Assembly: GCF_000429945.1 (NCBI RefSeq)
Contig: NZ_AUCV01000053.1
Location: 1-38,437, forward strand
DNA length: 38,437 nucleotides
Direction of reading: 5' to 3'
From: Desulfogranum japonicum DSM 18378
Lineage (GTDB): Bacteria > Desulfobacterota > Desulfobulbia > Desulfobulbales > Desulfobulbaceae
A program made the position numbers and the translations under genes. The notes below the pieces were generated by a model that was given only the letters and a program-made list of their open reading frames with translations, had not been told where the DNA came from and searched no databases. Shown here piece by piece: positions 24,866 to 32,345 of this stretch; the first letter of the stretch is position 1; each line of letters opens with the position of its first letter.

Positions 24866-25789
24866 ATGAAGACATTGGTTATACTGTGTTGTATTCTTTT
24901 CACATCCCTGTCTGTGCAGGCTGCAGAGGTATTGAAAATAGGTACTCTGCTCATAGAGGATGTGGTGCCCATGTATGTGGCAGAACAGGAGGGGCTATAC
25001 AGTCAGCAGGGCATCAAGGTTGAACTGGTTCCCTTTCTCAGCGCCTTGGAGCGGGACAGTGCCCTGACAGCAGGTGCCATCGATGGTGCTCTGAGTGATC
25101 CTGTGGGATCCATACTTCTGGATCAGGGAAGAAATCAGGTTAAAATTACCTCTCTTTGCCTGGGTAAAACCCCGCAGGAAGGTGTGTTTGCCATCCTGGC
25201 TGCACCCAAGTCTGACCTGAAAACCATCGAACAGCTCAAAGGTGTGCCTATCGCTGTGTCCAATGCCACTATCATAGAGTATGTCACTGACCGCCTTTTG
25301 GTAGAGCAGGGATTTTCTGAAGAGGAAATCGAAAAGATTGAAATCAAGAAAATGCCTATTCGTATGCAGATGCTGCTTTCCGGAGCAGTCAAGGCTGCTA
25401 CTCTTCCTGAACCTCTGGCATCTGTGGCCCGGACCAAAGGAGCGATACAGATTCTGGCCGACGATCAGGCCGCTGAGAGCCTCTCGCAGACCGTGCTTAT
25501 CTTTCGTTCGCAGGTATTGGAACAGCGGAAAGATGATGTCTCTCGATTTTTTGCAGCCTATGGCAAGGCTGTTGAATTGATCAATGCGTCTCCGGAAACC
25601 TATCGAGCGCTGTTCGTGGAAAAAGGCAGAATCCCTCCTGACCTGGCCTCGAATTATCCCATTCCCACTTATCCGCCGCCACAACCTTTTTCCATTTCCC
25701 TGTATGCTCCGGTCATGGATTGGTTAACCGCTAAAGGCGTGGTAAAGCCTGTAGCCTACGAGTACATGGTATATGGGGATTTTCTGTAA
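24866..25789 (+). CDS. NitT/TauT-type ABC importer, substrate-binding protein
   Basis: This encodes 307 residues from the ATG at 24866, preceded by AAGGGA. Residues 1-20 form a signal peptide (LVILCCILFTSLSVQAA). The mature protein has the NMT1/SsuA-like fold (LKIGTLLIEDVVPMYVAEQEGLYSQQGIKVELVPF and then ALTAGAIDGALSDPVG). This superfamily binds small organic or inorganic anions such as sulfonates, nitrate, or thiamine precursors. The ligand cannot be assigned. It leads a three-gene operon with its ATPase six bases downstream. Confidence 0.9.
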   Translation: MKTLVILCCILFTSLSVQAAEVLKIGTLLIEDVVPMYVAEQEGLYSQQGIKVELVPFLSALERDSALTAGAIDGALSDPVGSILLDQGRNQVKITSLCLGKTPQEGVFAILAAPKSDLKTIEQLKGVPIAVSNATIIEYVTDRLLVEQGFSEEEIEKIEIKKMPIRMQMLLSGAVKAATLPEPLASVARTKGAIQILADDQAAESLSQTVLIFRSQVLEQRKDDVSRFFAAYGKAVELINASPETYRALFVEKGRIPPDLASNYPIPTYPPPQPFSISLYAPVMDWLTAKGVVKPVAYEYMVYGDFL

Positions 25790-25795
25790 ACGGAT

Positions 25796-26539
25796 ATGAT
25801 TGAGGTAAAGCAGGTTTCATTTGCCTATGTGGAGCAGCAACTCCACCACTGGATATTGCAGGATATCTCTTTTCAGGTTGATCGCGGTGAGAGTCTGGCG
25901 ATTATTGGTCCTTCTGGTTGTGGAAAAACCTCTTTATTATTTCTGCTTGCGGGATTGCTGCAACCCCAACAGGGAGAGGTGAAAATTTCCGAACAGGCCA
26001 GATGCGGTACCATTTTGCAGAATTATGGTCTATTCCCCTGGAAAACCGTGTACCACAACATCGCCCTGGGATTACAGTTGCAGAACATAGCAAAGCAGGA
26101 AATTTTCACCAGGGTAAATCAGGTACTGGAAGAAATGGCACTCAGGCCCTATGCAGATTATTATCCCGCCCAACTCTCAGGGGGAATGCAGCAGCGAGTC
26201 GCCCTGGCCAGAGCCTTGGTTATTCAGCCGGATATCCTGCTTATGGATGAACCGCTCTCCTCCTTGGATGCGCTCACCCGGGAACGACTACAGAATCTCC
26301 TGATCCAGGTCTGGCAACAGAAACAGGTACTGCCGGTTATTGTAACCCATTCCATAGAAGAGGCAGTATTGTTGGGTCGCAGGGTTATTGTGTTGGGAAA
26401 CAAGCCGGGACAGATAATTCAACAGCTGGAGAATCGGGAAGCAGGTGACATCGAATATCGCCAGAGCCCTCTCTTTTTTGAGCGCTGCACCCTTTTGCGA
26501 AAGGTTTTAATGGAGGAGTGCCATGCAGGGGAAGCGTAA
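25796..26539 (+). CDS. NitT/TauT-type ABC importer, ATPase
   Basis: This encodes 247 residues. Walker A (GPSGCGKTS), the signature motif (LSGGMQQRVALARAL), Walker B (ILLMDEPLSSLD) and the switch His (VTHSIEEA) are all present, so the ATPase looks functional. It energises import of the substrate bound by the product of the preceding gene. Its end overlaps the permease gene by 17 bases. In nearest relatives such ATPases belong to the SsuB/TauB group. Confidence 0.93.
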   Translation: MIEVKQVSFAYVEQQLHHWILQDISFQVDRGESLAIIGPSGCGKTSLLFLLAGLLQPQQGEVKISEQARCGTILQNYGLFPWKTVYHNIALGLQLQNIAKQEIFTRVNQVLEEMALRPYADYYPAQLSGGMQQRVALARALVIQPDILLMDEPLSSLDALTRERLQNLLIQVWQQKQVLPVIVTHSIEEAVLLGRRVIVLGNKPGQIIQQLENREAGDIEYRQSPLFFERCTLLRKVLMEECHAGEA

Positions 26540-27263
26540 TCTCATCCTTGCCGCAATTATACTGTTGATCAGCTGGCAAGGTGCGGCACTCTGGCTGAAC
26601 TCCATTGCTCTGCCACAGCCGTGGCAGGTACTGGCTGATTTTGTGAGTAAACTGTTGCAAGGCAAAATCATAGATGATGTATTGATCAGCGCCTTCCGGG
26701 CTGTAGCTGGTGTGGTGTTGGGTGCTTTGACCGCCGTACCCCTTGGACTGATGATCGGACATGAGCCAGGGCTTCGCAAAAGTTTGTCCCCCTTTGTGTA
26801 TCTGTTATACCCCATCCCGCATGTGGTACTGTTGCCCCTGATTATTATTCTTTTTGGAATTGGCAATCTCTCTAAAATCGTTCTGATCGCACTTATCATC
26901 TTTTTTCAGATTCTGGTTACCACAAGAGATGCAGCCAAGGAAATCCACAGTAATTATCTTTACTCCCTGCAAACCCTGGGTGCCAGTAAATGGCAGTTAT
27001 ATCGCCATGTGATCATACCTGCAACCATGCCCAAAACCCTCACAGCCATGCGTATCTCAATTGGTACTGCTGTGGCTATTCTCTTTTTTGTCGAGTCTTT
27101 TGCCACCACTAAGGGACTGGGCTATATCATCATGGATTCCTGGGGACGAGCTGATTACATTGCTCTTTACTCAGGCATCACCGGCATGGCGTTGCTCGGT
27201 TTTGTCCTTTATCTTCTTCTGGATCGTCTGGAACGATCTCTCTGCCGCTGGAACCGTTTATAA
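26523..27263 (+). CDS. NitT/TauT-type ABC importer, permease
   Basis: This encodes 246 residues with about six membrane helices. The cytoplasmic coupling (EAA) loop is visible as SLQTLGASKWQLYRHVIIPATMPKTLTAMRIS, which docks on the ATPase. It completes a single-permease importer of the SsuC/TauC type. No further gene of a sulfonate, nitrate or vitamin pathway follows, so the transported compound stays unknown. Confidence 0.92.
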   Translation: MQGKRNLILAAIILLISWQGAALWLNSIALPQPWQVLADFVSKLLQGKIIDDVLISAFRAVAGVVLGALTAVPLGLMIGHEPGLRKSLSPFVYLLYPIPHVVLLPLIIILFGIGNLSKIVLIALIIFFQILVTTRDAAKEIHSNYLYSLQTLGASKWQLYRHVIIPATMPKTLTAMRISIGTAVAILFFVESFATTKGLGYIIMDSWGRADYIALYSGITGMALLGFVLYLLLDRLERSLCRWNRL

Positions 27264-27391
27264 GAATTTGCGTAACCGTTTTCTGATTTCTATTGTTAAT
27301 AGATAACAGCTCCCCGTTTTATCAATCCGTAATTGCGTGAAAATAGCATTCATGTTTCTGTGCTTGAAGGATGCTGTGTGCATTTTTATCT

Positions 27392-27415
27392 ATTTGTTTG
27401 CAAATGAAAACAAAT
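27392..27415. promoter_or_regulatory. Perfect 8-base inverted repeat, candidate operator
   Basis: ATTTGTTT and AAACAAAT flank an 8-base spacer, 43 bases before the start of the unknown protein gene at 27459. Its position suggests an operator for the PspA/flotillin cluster. No promoter boxes could be fixed around it. Confidence 0.4.
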
Positions 27416-27458
27416 GTGATTAAAGGTATGCATAAAGAAACAAACACGAGGTGCTGCC

Positions 27459-27968
27459 ATGAAAAAGGTTCAAATAGGTGCCCGCATTTCCCATGAGGAT
27501 GCGGAGTTTATCAGTCAATTGCAGATAGAAGGTGCACGCACGCCAAGCGACAAGCTTCGGGCCATTATTGAACAGGCGCGGAAAGAACATGAAAATGCAA
27601 AGGATTTTACGGGAGTATACAGGTCGGTATTACAGCAGGTGCTGCCTCTCATTGAGTATATAAAACGTGAGGAGTTGGCCAATGAAAAGCATTCTGAATT
27701 GGTGGAGAAGATATTGAACTGGCTTCCCGAGTTTTATGCATACACGCTTACAGGTATTCATCCTGAACAGGAGCAGAACGATCTTATCGCCTATGAGCGA
27801 GGATTGTTGGAGCGAACTTTTCGTCTGCTTGAATCCATTCTGCATATTGAACTTTCGAAAAATCCGTCCAGTTATACACCTTCGCTGGTACGAAATCATT
27901 TGGAATCTGTAGAAGATTTGCTACATATATTGCATAACCTTTCTGATAAAAGGGAGAAAGAGTCATGA
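27459..27968 (+). CDS. Unknown protein leading the PspA/flotillin cluster
   Basis: This encodes 169 residues, highly charged and mostly helical. The N-terminal 45 residues (KKVQIGARISHEDAEFISQLQIEGARTPSDKLRAIIEQAR) look like a ribbon-helix-helix DNA-binding domain: a short strand, then two helices. The remaining residues are long amphipathic helices (EYIKREELANEKHSELVEKILNWL and so on) without a recognised family. Its last bases overlap the pspA start by four (ATGA), so they are coupled. It may be an autoregulator acting at the inverted repeat just upstream, or a PspA partner. Both are inference. Confidence 0.7.
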   Translation: MKKVQIGARISHEDAEFISQLQIEGARTPSDKLRAIIEQARKEHENAKDFTGVYRSVLQQVLPLIEYIKREELANEKHSELVEKILNWLPEFYAYTLTGIHPEQEQNDLIAYERGLLERTFRLLESILHIELSKNPSSYTPSLVRNHLESVEDLLHILHNLSDKREKES

Positions 27969-28636
27969 AAAATTCAATAACCAGTCGAGTGGGCAGAATC
28001 ATAAGCGGAAGCTTTAATGCCCTGGTGGATGCTGTGGAAAATGCTGCGCCTGAAACTGTGATGGAGCAGGCTATTCGAGAAGTAGACAGCGCTGTTGATG
28101 AAGTGCGTACTGAGCTCAGTTCCACCATAGCCAACAAACACCTGGCCAATTCACGCTTGCTGCAAATCAACCAGAAATGCGAGGATCTGGCCTCAAAGAT
28201 CGAGTTTGCAGTGGAGGCAAATCGGGATGATCTTGCCGAGGCTGCCATCGCACAACAGCTGGATTATGAGGCACAGATTCCGGTTTTGGAAAATCAGATA
28301 AGTGATTTAAGTGGAACTGAGCAGGAGCTCGAAGGATATATTGCTGCTTTAAAAGGAAAGAAGCGCGAAATGCAGGAAGAACTCAACCTGTTCAGGGAGA
28401 GTAGAAAAGAAGCGGCACGGGAAGGAACAGCTTCCAGCAAAGGAGGGAACAGTGTTGAACGTAAAGTTGATCAGGCGGAATCTGCATTTGATCGGGTTCT
28501 TTCCTCTGCCACCGGCCGCACTGGCAGTGGAACAACGGATGCAAAAACTGCCGCCAAGCTGAACGAACTGGAAGATCTGAGCCGCAAGCACAGAATTCAG
28601 GAACGGCTGGCTGCGGTAAAAAGTAAAAAAGGATAA
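27965..28636 (+). CDS. pspA: PspA/IM30 family membrane-stress protein
   Basis: This encodes 223 residues with the PspA/IM30 arrangement: an N-terminal membrane-binding amphipathic helix (GRIISGSFNALVDAVENAAPE), then long coiled-coil helices (residues about 25-150 with LLQINQKCEDLASKIEFAVEANRDDLAEAAIAQQ) and a charged, Ser/Gly-rich region. The C-terminal helix (KLNELEDLSRKHRIQERLAAVKSKK) is unusual for classical PspA. These proteins assemble into ESCRT-III-like rods that stabilise damaged inner membrane. The gene is coupled to its upstream neighbour and lies seven bases before the YqiJ-like gene. Confidence 0.88.
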   Translation: MKNSITSRVGRIISGSFNALVDAVENAAPETVMEQAIREVDSAVDEVRTELSSTIANKHLANSRLLQINQKCEDLASKIEFAVEANRDDLAEAAIAQQLDYEAQIPVLENQISDLSGTEQELEGYIAALKGKKREMQEELNLFRESRKEAAREGTASSKGGNSVERKVDQAESAFDRVLSSATGRTGSGTTDAKTAAKLNELEDLSRKHRIQERLAAVKSKKG

Positions 28637-28643
28637 TGCATTT

Positions 28644-29318
28644 ATGACAGAGTTTTTGCTTTCGCCGGGCAATTCCCCATTTACCATTTGCCTGGCGATC
28701 ATGCTTCTTTTGACTGTTTTAGAAATCGTGTCTGCCTGCTTAGGGGTTGGCCTTTCCGATATGGTGGATTCTGTTCTGCCTGAAATGGATGTGGACATCG
28801 ATGCCGATTTTGATGCTCCGGACGCTGATGCAGCTGGCAGTGGTCTGATTAAGCTTCTGGCATGGTTCCGGATAGGTGAAGTGCCGGTGGTTATCCTGTT
28901 TATTGTCTTTCTTACAGGATTTGGCCTGAGCGGCTTAATTATACAGTTTACTGCCATGCAGATACTGGGACAGTTGATACCAACCATGGCAGCAGCAGGG
29001 GGAGCATTGTTTTGTGCTATTCCCACTGTCAGGGTTTGTGGAGGTTTTCTAGGAAGACATCTTCCAAAAGATGAAACCTATGTGGTCTCTGAAAAGACGT
29101 TCATAGGGAAGGTCGCAGATATTACCATGGGCATGGCAAAGGCTGGAAAACCAGCGCAAGCAAAACTCAAAGATCAGCATGGGCAGACACACTATATCCT
29201 GGTTGTACCTGATGATGAAGCCGAGAGTTACAATCAGGGAGAGCGGGTGATTATTGTTCGTCAGGAAGGATCGGTGTTTAAGGTAATTGCCGGGGATAAC
29301 AGCAGCCTTGTAGATTGA
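28644..29318 (+). CDS. yqiJ: YqiJ-like membrane protein with C-terminal OB-fold
   Basis: This encodes 224 residues. Hydrophobic stretches at about 12-35, 80-105 and 110-130 are membrane helices. An acidic loop (DVDIDADFDAPDADAAG) separates the first two. The C-terminal 75 residues (DETYVVSEKTFIGKVADITMGMAKAGKPAQAKLKDQHGQTHYILVVPDDE) match the NfeD-like OB-fold of YqiJ. In E. coli and others YqiJ is encoded next to the flotillin YqiK, as it is here, and the pair is thought to organise membrane microdomains. Confidence 0.87.
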   Translation: MTEFLLSPGNSPFTICLAIMLLLTVLEIVSACLGVGLSDMVDSVLPEMDVDIDADFDAPDADAAGSGLIKLLAWFRIGEVPVVILFIVFLTGFGLSGLIIQFTAMQILGQLIPTMAAAGGALFCAIPTVRVCGGFLGRHLPKDETYVVSEKTFIGKVADITMGMAKAGKPAQAKLKDQHGQTHYILVVPDDEAESYNQGERVIIVRQEGSVFKVIAGDNSSLVD

Positions 29319-29414
29319 TTGCCAACCAAAGTTTTGAGTGCAATCTGTACGACTGTAAAAGGAGGCTACAGTTGTGGATATTGGCTGTGGTCGGTCTATG
29401 AGAGGAGTTTCAAG

Positions 29415-29450
29415 GGATCGTGAGTGAAGATAATTTTTCACTCACGATCC
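29415..29450 (+). other. Long perfect hairpin between yqiJ and flotillin
   Basis: GGATCGTGAGTGAA and TTCACTCACGATCC form a perfect 14-bp stem around the 8-base loop GATAATTT. Its position, 32 bases before the flotillin start, suggests an RNA control element or a partial terminator. Just upstream AAAAGGAGG (29357-29365) precedes a short GTG frame of 17 codons whose stop lies inside the stem, so a leader-peptide arrangement is possible. Confidence 0.6.
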
Positions 29451-29481
29451 TCTTTATTAATATCTGGAAGGAAGGAATACG

Positions 29482-31197
29482 ATGGGGCAGTTTTCATTTA
29501 TTTTAATTAATGCGGGAATAATCCTGTTTGCTCTTGTGTGCATCGGGTTCATCCTGGCACGTCTCTACAAACGGTCATCTAAAGAGGTTTCCTTTGTGCG
29601 TACCGGTTTTCGGGGGCAGAAGGTTATTCTGAACGGTGGTGCAGTGGTGTTGCCGGTTTTGCACGAGATTATTCCGGTTAATATGAACACTTTGCGTCTG
29701 GAGGTAAAAAGAGAAAATCAGCAGGCCCTTATCACCAGGGATCGTATGCGCGTGGATGTGGCAGCGGAGTTTTATGTGCGGGTAAAACCCACAGAGGAAT
29801 CCATTGCCAATGCTGCCCAGACCCTTGGTATGAAAACCATGGTACCGGCAGAGCTGAAAGAGCTGGTAGAGGGTAAATTTGTTGATTCTCTGCGTGCTGT
29901 TGCTGCTGAAATGGCCATGGAAGAACTGCACGAGCAGCGGGTTGAATTTGTTACCAAAGTACAGGCAGCGGTTTCTGAAGATCTGTTGAAAAATGGTCTG
30001 GAGCTGGAATCTGTTTCTTTGACAGGTATGGATCAGACCAGTAAAGAACATTTTAATCCTGACAATGCCTTTGATGCCGAAGGTCTGACAAAATTGACCC
30101 AGGAGATCGAAGAGCGAAGAAAAATACGTAACGATATTGAGCTCGATACCCAGGTTGCCATTGACAATAAGAATCTGGAGGCTCGCAGGCAACAGCTTGA
30201 TATTCTTAAAGAAAGAGAGTATGCGGAGCTGGCCCAGGAGCGAGAGCTTGAAATTAGAAGAGCTTCTCAGGCTGCTGAAATTGCCGAAGAAAAAGCCAAA
30301 AAACACAAAGAGGCGCAGCAGGCAACCATTGATGCTGAAAAACAGATCAATCAGTCGAAAATTGCAGCTGCCCAGGCCATTGAGTCTGATAACATAGCCA
30401 AAGCTCAGCTTATTAACGAGAAAGAGATTCTGAAAAACCAGACTCTGGAGCTTGCAGAACAGGATAAAGCCATTGCTCTGGCAGAGAAATCCAAGGCAAA
30501 ATCTCTTTCTGAAGCAGAGGCGGATAAGGCCCGCGCAAATGCTATCCGCGAAGCTGAACGGGTTATCACTGTTCAGGAGACAGAGAAAGCAGAACGAATT
30601 AAATCCGTTGAACTGGTGGAAGCAAGACAGGTTGCTGAGAAACAGGCTATTTCAGTACAGGTGGCAGCAGAAGCAGAAAAACTGGCAGCCATGGATCGGG
30701 CAGAGGCTGTGAAAACTCTGGCCAATGCCGAGGCGGACAAGAAGAAAATCGAAGCAGGCGCTGAAGCAGAGGCTGAAAAACTCCGTGCCGAGGCTGCTGA
30801 GATCAGCTACAGGGTGGAAGCTGAAGGTGCACAGGCCCTGAATGCCGCCAAGAACCTCCTTTCCAGCGAGCAGATTGCCATGCAGGTACGCCTTGAGTTA
30901 ATCAAGCAGTTGCCGGAAATCATTCGCCAGAGCGTGAAACCCATGGAACAGATTGAGGGAATTAAAATTATTCAGGTCGATGGGTTAACCAATGGACAGG
31001 GTAGTACGTCAGCGGAAAACAATACCTCTGCAAGTCTGGGTGACCAGCTGGTGAACAGTGCCCTTCGTTACCGTGGTCAGGCACCGCTGGTTGATTCCCT
31101 GCTGGCAGACATCGGCCTGAAGGGAAGTGACTTGAACGGGTTAACGGAAGTGTTCCACCAACAGGCGCCTCCTGCAACAGATGCAAGAGAGGACTAA
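29482..31197 (+). CDS. yqiK: Flotillin-family (SPFH) membrane-organising protein
   Basis: This encodes 571 residues. An N-terminal membrane helix (about 5-28, FILINAGIILFALVCIGFILARL) is followed by the SPFH/PHB domain (about 35-210, FVRTGFRGQKVILNGGAVVLPVLHEIIPVNMNTLRLEV). Then comes a long Ala/Glu/Lys-rich coiled coil (about 210-455, repeated AEKAKEAEAD-type stretches) and a C-terminal domain with VDGLTNGQGS. This matches YqiK/flotillin. It would oligomerise into membrane microdomains, probably with the YqiJ-like protein. A GGAAGG site precedes the ATG, and a terminator at 31228 ends the operon. Confidence 0.9.
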   Translation: MGQFSFILINAGIILFALVCIGFILARLYKRSSKEVSFVRTGFRGQKVILNGGAVVLPVLHEIIPVNMNTLRLEVKRENQQALITRDRMRVDVAAEFYVRVKPTEESIANAAQTLGMKTMVPAELKELVEGKFVDSLRAVAAEMAMEELHEQRVEFVTKVQAAVSEDLLKNGLELESVSLTGMDQTSKEHFNPDNAFDAEGLTKLTQEIEERRKIRNDIELDTQVAIDNKNLEARRQQLDILKEREYAELAQERELEIRRASQAAEIAEEKAKKHKEAQQATIDAEKQINQSKIAAAQAIESDNIAKAQLINEKEILKNQTLELAEQDKAIALAEKSKAKSLSEAEADKARANAIREAERVITVQETEKAERIKSVELVEARQVAEKQAISVQVAAEAEKLAAMDRAEAVKTLANAEADKKKIEAGAEAEAEKLRAEAAEISYRVEAEGAQALNAAKNLLSSEQIAMQVRLELIKQLPEIIRQSVKPMEQIEGIKIIQVDGLTNGQGSTSAENNTSASLGDQLVNSALRYRGQAPLVDSLLADIGLKGSDLNGLTEVFHQQAPPATDARED

Positions 31198-31227
31198 CGT
31201 ATACCCTTAACGACACATCTGATATCG

Positions 31228-31264
31228 AAGCACACAACAGCGCACCTGTTGTGTGCTTTGTTGT
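31228..31264 (+). terminator. Terminator of the PspA/flotillin operon
   Basis: AAGCACACAACAG and CTGTTGTGTGCTT form a perfect 13-bp stem around a 5-base loop, followed by TGTTGTTT. It lies 30 bases after the flotillin stop codon. The rest of the gap to 31443 holds no supported gene. Confidence 0.8.
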
Positions 31265-31443
31265 TTGCAGCCCTGTTATGTGTGGCAGCTGTTCTGTCGA
31301 CGTATTATGACCAGCAATCTGCCACCGGGGAGAAAACAGTACAATATGGTTGTCCGGACGGGCTCCGCCTTCAAAAGGAGTAAAGACGTGCCTGTGTATG
31401 GTCACAGAAGAGCGCCATAGACTGGCTGGCTCGTTTCTATGAC

Positions 31444-31806
31444 TTACTGAAGGTGAGGGACCATATTCAGCATTGTTGGTGTATCCAGGAATTCAATCCA
31501 CTTTTCCAGGCATGTTACCAAGGTCGCTTCTGGGAGTGTAAGGGTTGGTAGCTCTTCTTCCATGGTGGCTTCAATTACAGCTGTGCCTTCAGCAGCCAGG
31601 CTGAGATTGTGGGCATTACCGGTAAAGATGTTTTGCTCCATACCCTTCTGGGCATTACTGAGCTTTGAAAGCAACTCTTTGCCTGTGGCGCTTTCCTGGA
31701 TATCAGTCTGCAGGAAGGTGGCAAGTGGTGAGAGAGATGATGGCGCAAAGACGTGGGTAGGGGCACCTGTTGTGTGACGGGAAAAAACTATTTTTGGTGT
31801 CTGCAT
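31444..31806 (-). CDS. Small hypothetical protein, candidate immunity partner of the EndoU-type protein
   Basis: This encodes 120 residues. Its ATG at 31806 comes only two bases after the stop of the EndoU-type gene, so the two are tightly coupled. The protein is acidic and probably cytoplasmic, with no signal peptide. The pattern FTGNAHNLSLAAEGTAVIEATM followed by a terminal helix (LVTCLEKWIEFLDTP) resembles small soluble YacL/UPF0231-like or immunity-type proteins, but I cannot assign a family. The pairing with a secreted nuclease-like gene makes an inhibitor role plausible, which is inference. Confidence 0.6.
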   Translation of the reverse strand: MQTPKIVFSRHTTGAPTHVFAPSSLSPLATFLQTDIQESATGKELLSKLSNAQKGMEQNIFTGNAHNLSLAAEGTAVIEATMEEELPTLTLPEATLVTCLEKWIEFLDTPTMLNMVPHLQ

Positions 31807-31808
31807 GA

Positions 31809-32345
31809 TTATGGTTTTGTGTAAAGAGGAAAGGCAGTATTGATATTGCCTTGTTTGTTGATGTAACCCTGAATGAGAAAACCACGGCCTGATGGTCCCT
31901 GCCAGGGTTGCGATTGATCTGTTTGTCGGTGTTGCCAGGCATGGAGTATGGCTGTTATGATGTCCTTTTTGTCCATACTGTCTGGAAAGAACGAGGAGAA
32001 TTTAGTCAGCCATTTTCCCTCCCTGTTCAAAAGTGCGGCCTGGGCCGTATAAACGCCCCTGGAATTGGGGCCGGCAAGAATTCTGAGTACTTTGGCATTT
32101 TTCGTGTCAATGCCACCTGGCCTGGAATGGAAGCCGGTTGCTTTGCCTTGCCGGTTTATTTCACCCTGGAAAATATGGGTGAGATTTATTTGCGGGGTTG
32201 TATTACTCCACTGAGATTTTTTTCCTGCTTCTGCACTGCCTGGAAAAAATAACAAGAAGGCGAACAGCAAGCTGATAACATGAATCTGCAAAAAGAAACG
32301 CAGGCTGGTTATGTCTTTTGCTGAACCGGAATCCTGTCTGCGCAT
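31809..32345 (-). CDS. Secreted EndoU-type RNase-like protein
   Basis: This encodes 178 residues starting at 32345, with GAGGAG nine bases upstream and a start overlapping the hydantoinase-like stop (TGATG). Residues about 15-40 form a signal peptide or membrane anchor (LRFFLQIHVISLLFAFLLFFPGSAEAG). The mature part has features of bacterial EndoU (PF14436). The two spaced His are in INLTHIFQGEINRQGKATGFHSRPGG, a Lys lies in KWLTKFSSFFPDS, and the terminal motif GYINKQGNINTAFPLY supplies the Thr/Tyr pair. EndoU domains are RNases best known as CDI/polymorphic toxin tips. Here the domain stands alone with a signal peptide, so it may be a secreted toxin or a housekeeping periplasmic RNase. Confidence 0.78.
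   Translation of the reverse strand: MRRQDSGSAKDITSLRFFLQIHVISLLFAFLLFFPGSAEAGKKSQWSNTTPQINLTHIFQGEINRQGKATGFHSRPGGIDTKNAKVLRILAGPNSRGVYTAQAALLNREGKWLTKFSSFFPDSMDKKDIITAILHAWQHRQTDQSQPWQGPSGRGFLIQGYINKQGNINTAFPLYTKP

Noticed and set aside
31198-31384. Hydrophobic frame just after flotillin (LLCALLFAALLCVAAVLSTYY), in frame with the flotillin stop
   Set aside because: The only start candidates are TTG or CTG inside the terminator hairpin, with no ribosome binding site. A real small membrane protein cannot be excluded but is not supported.
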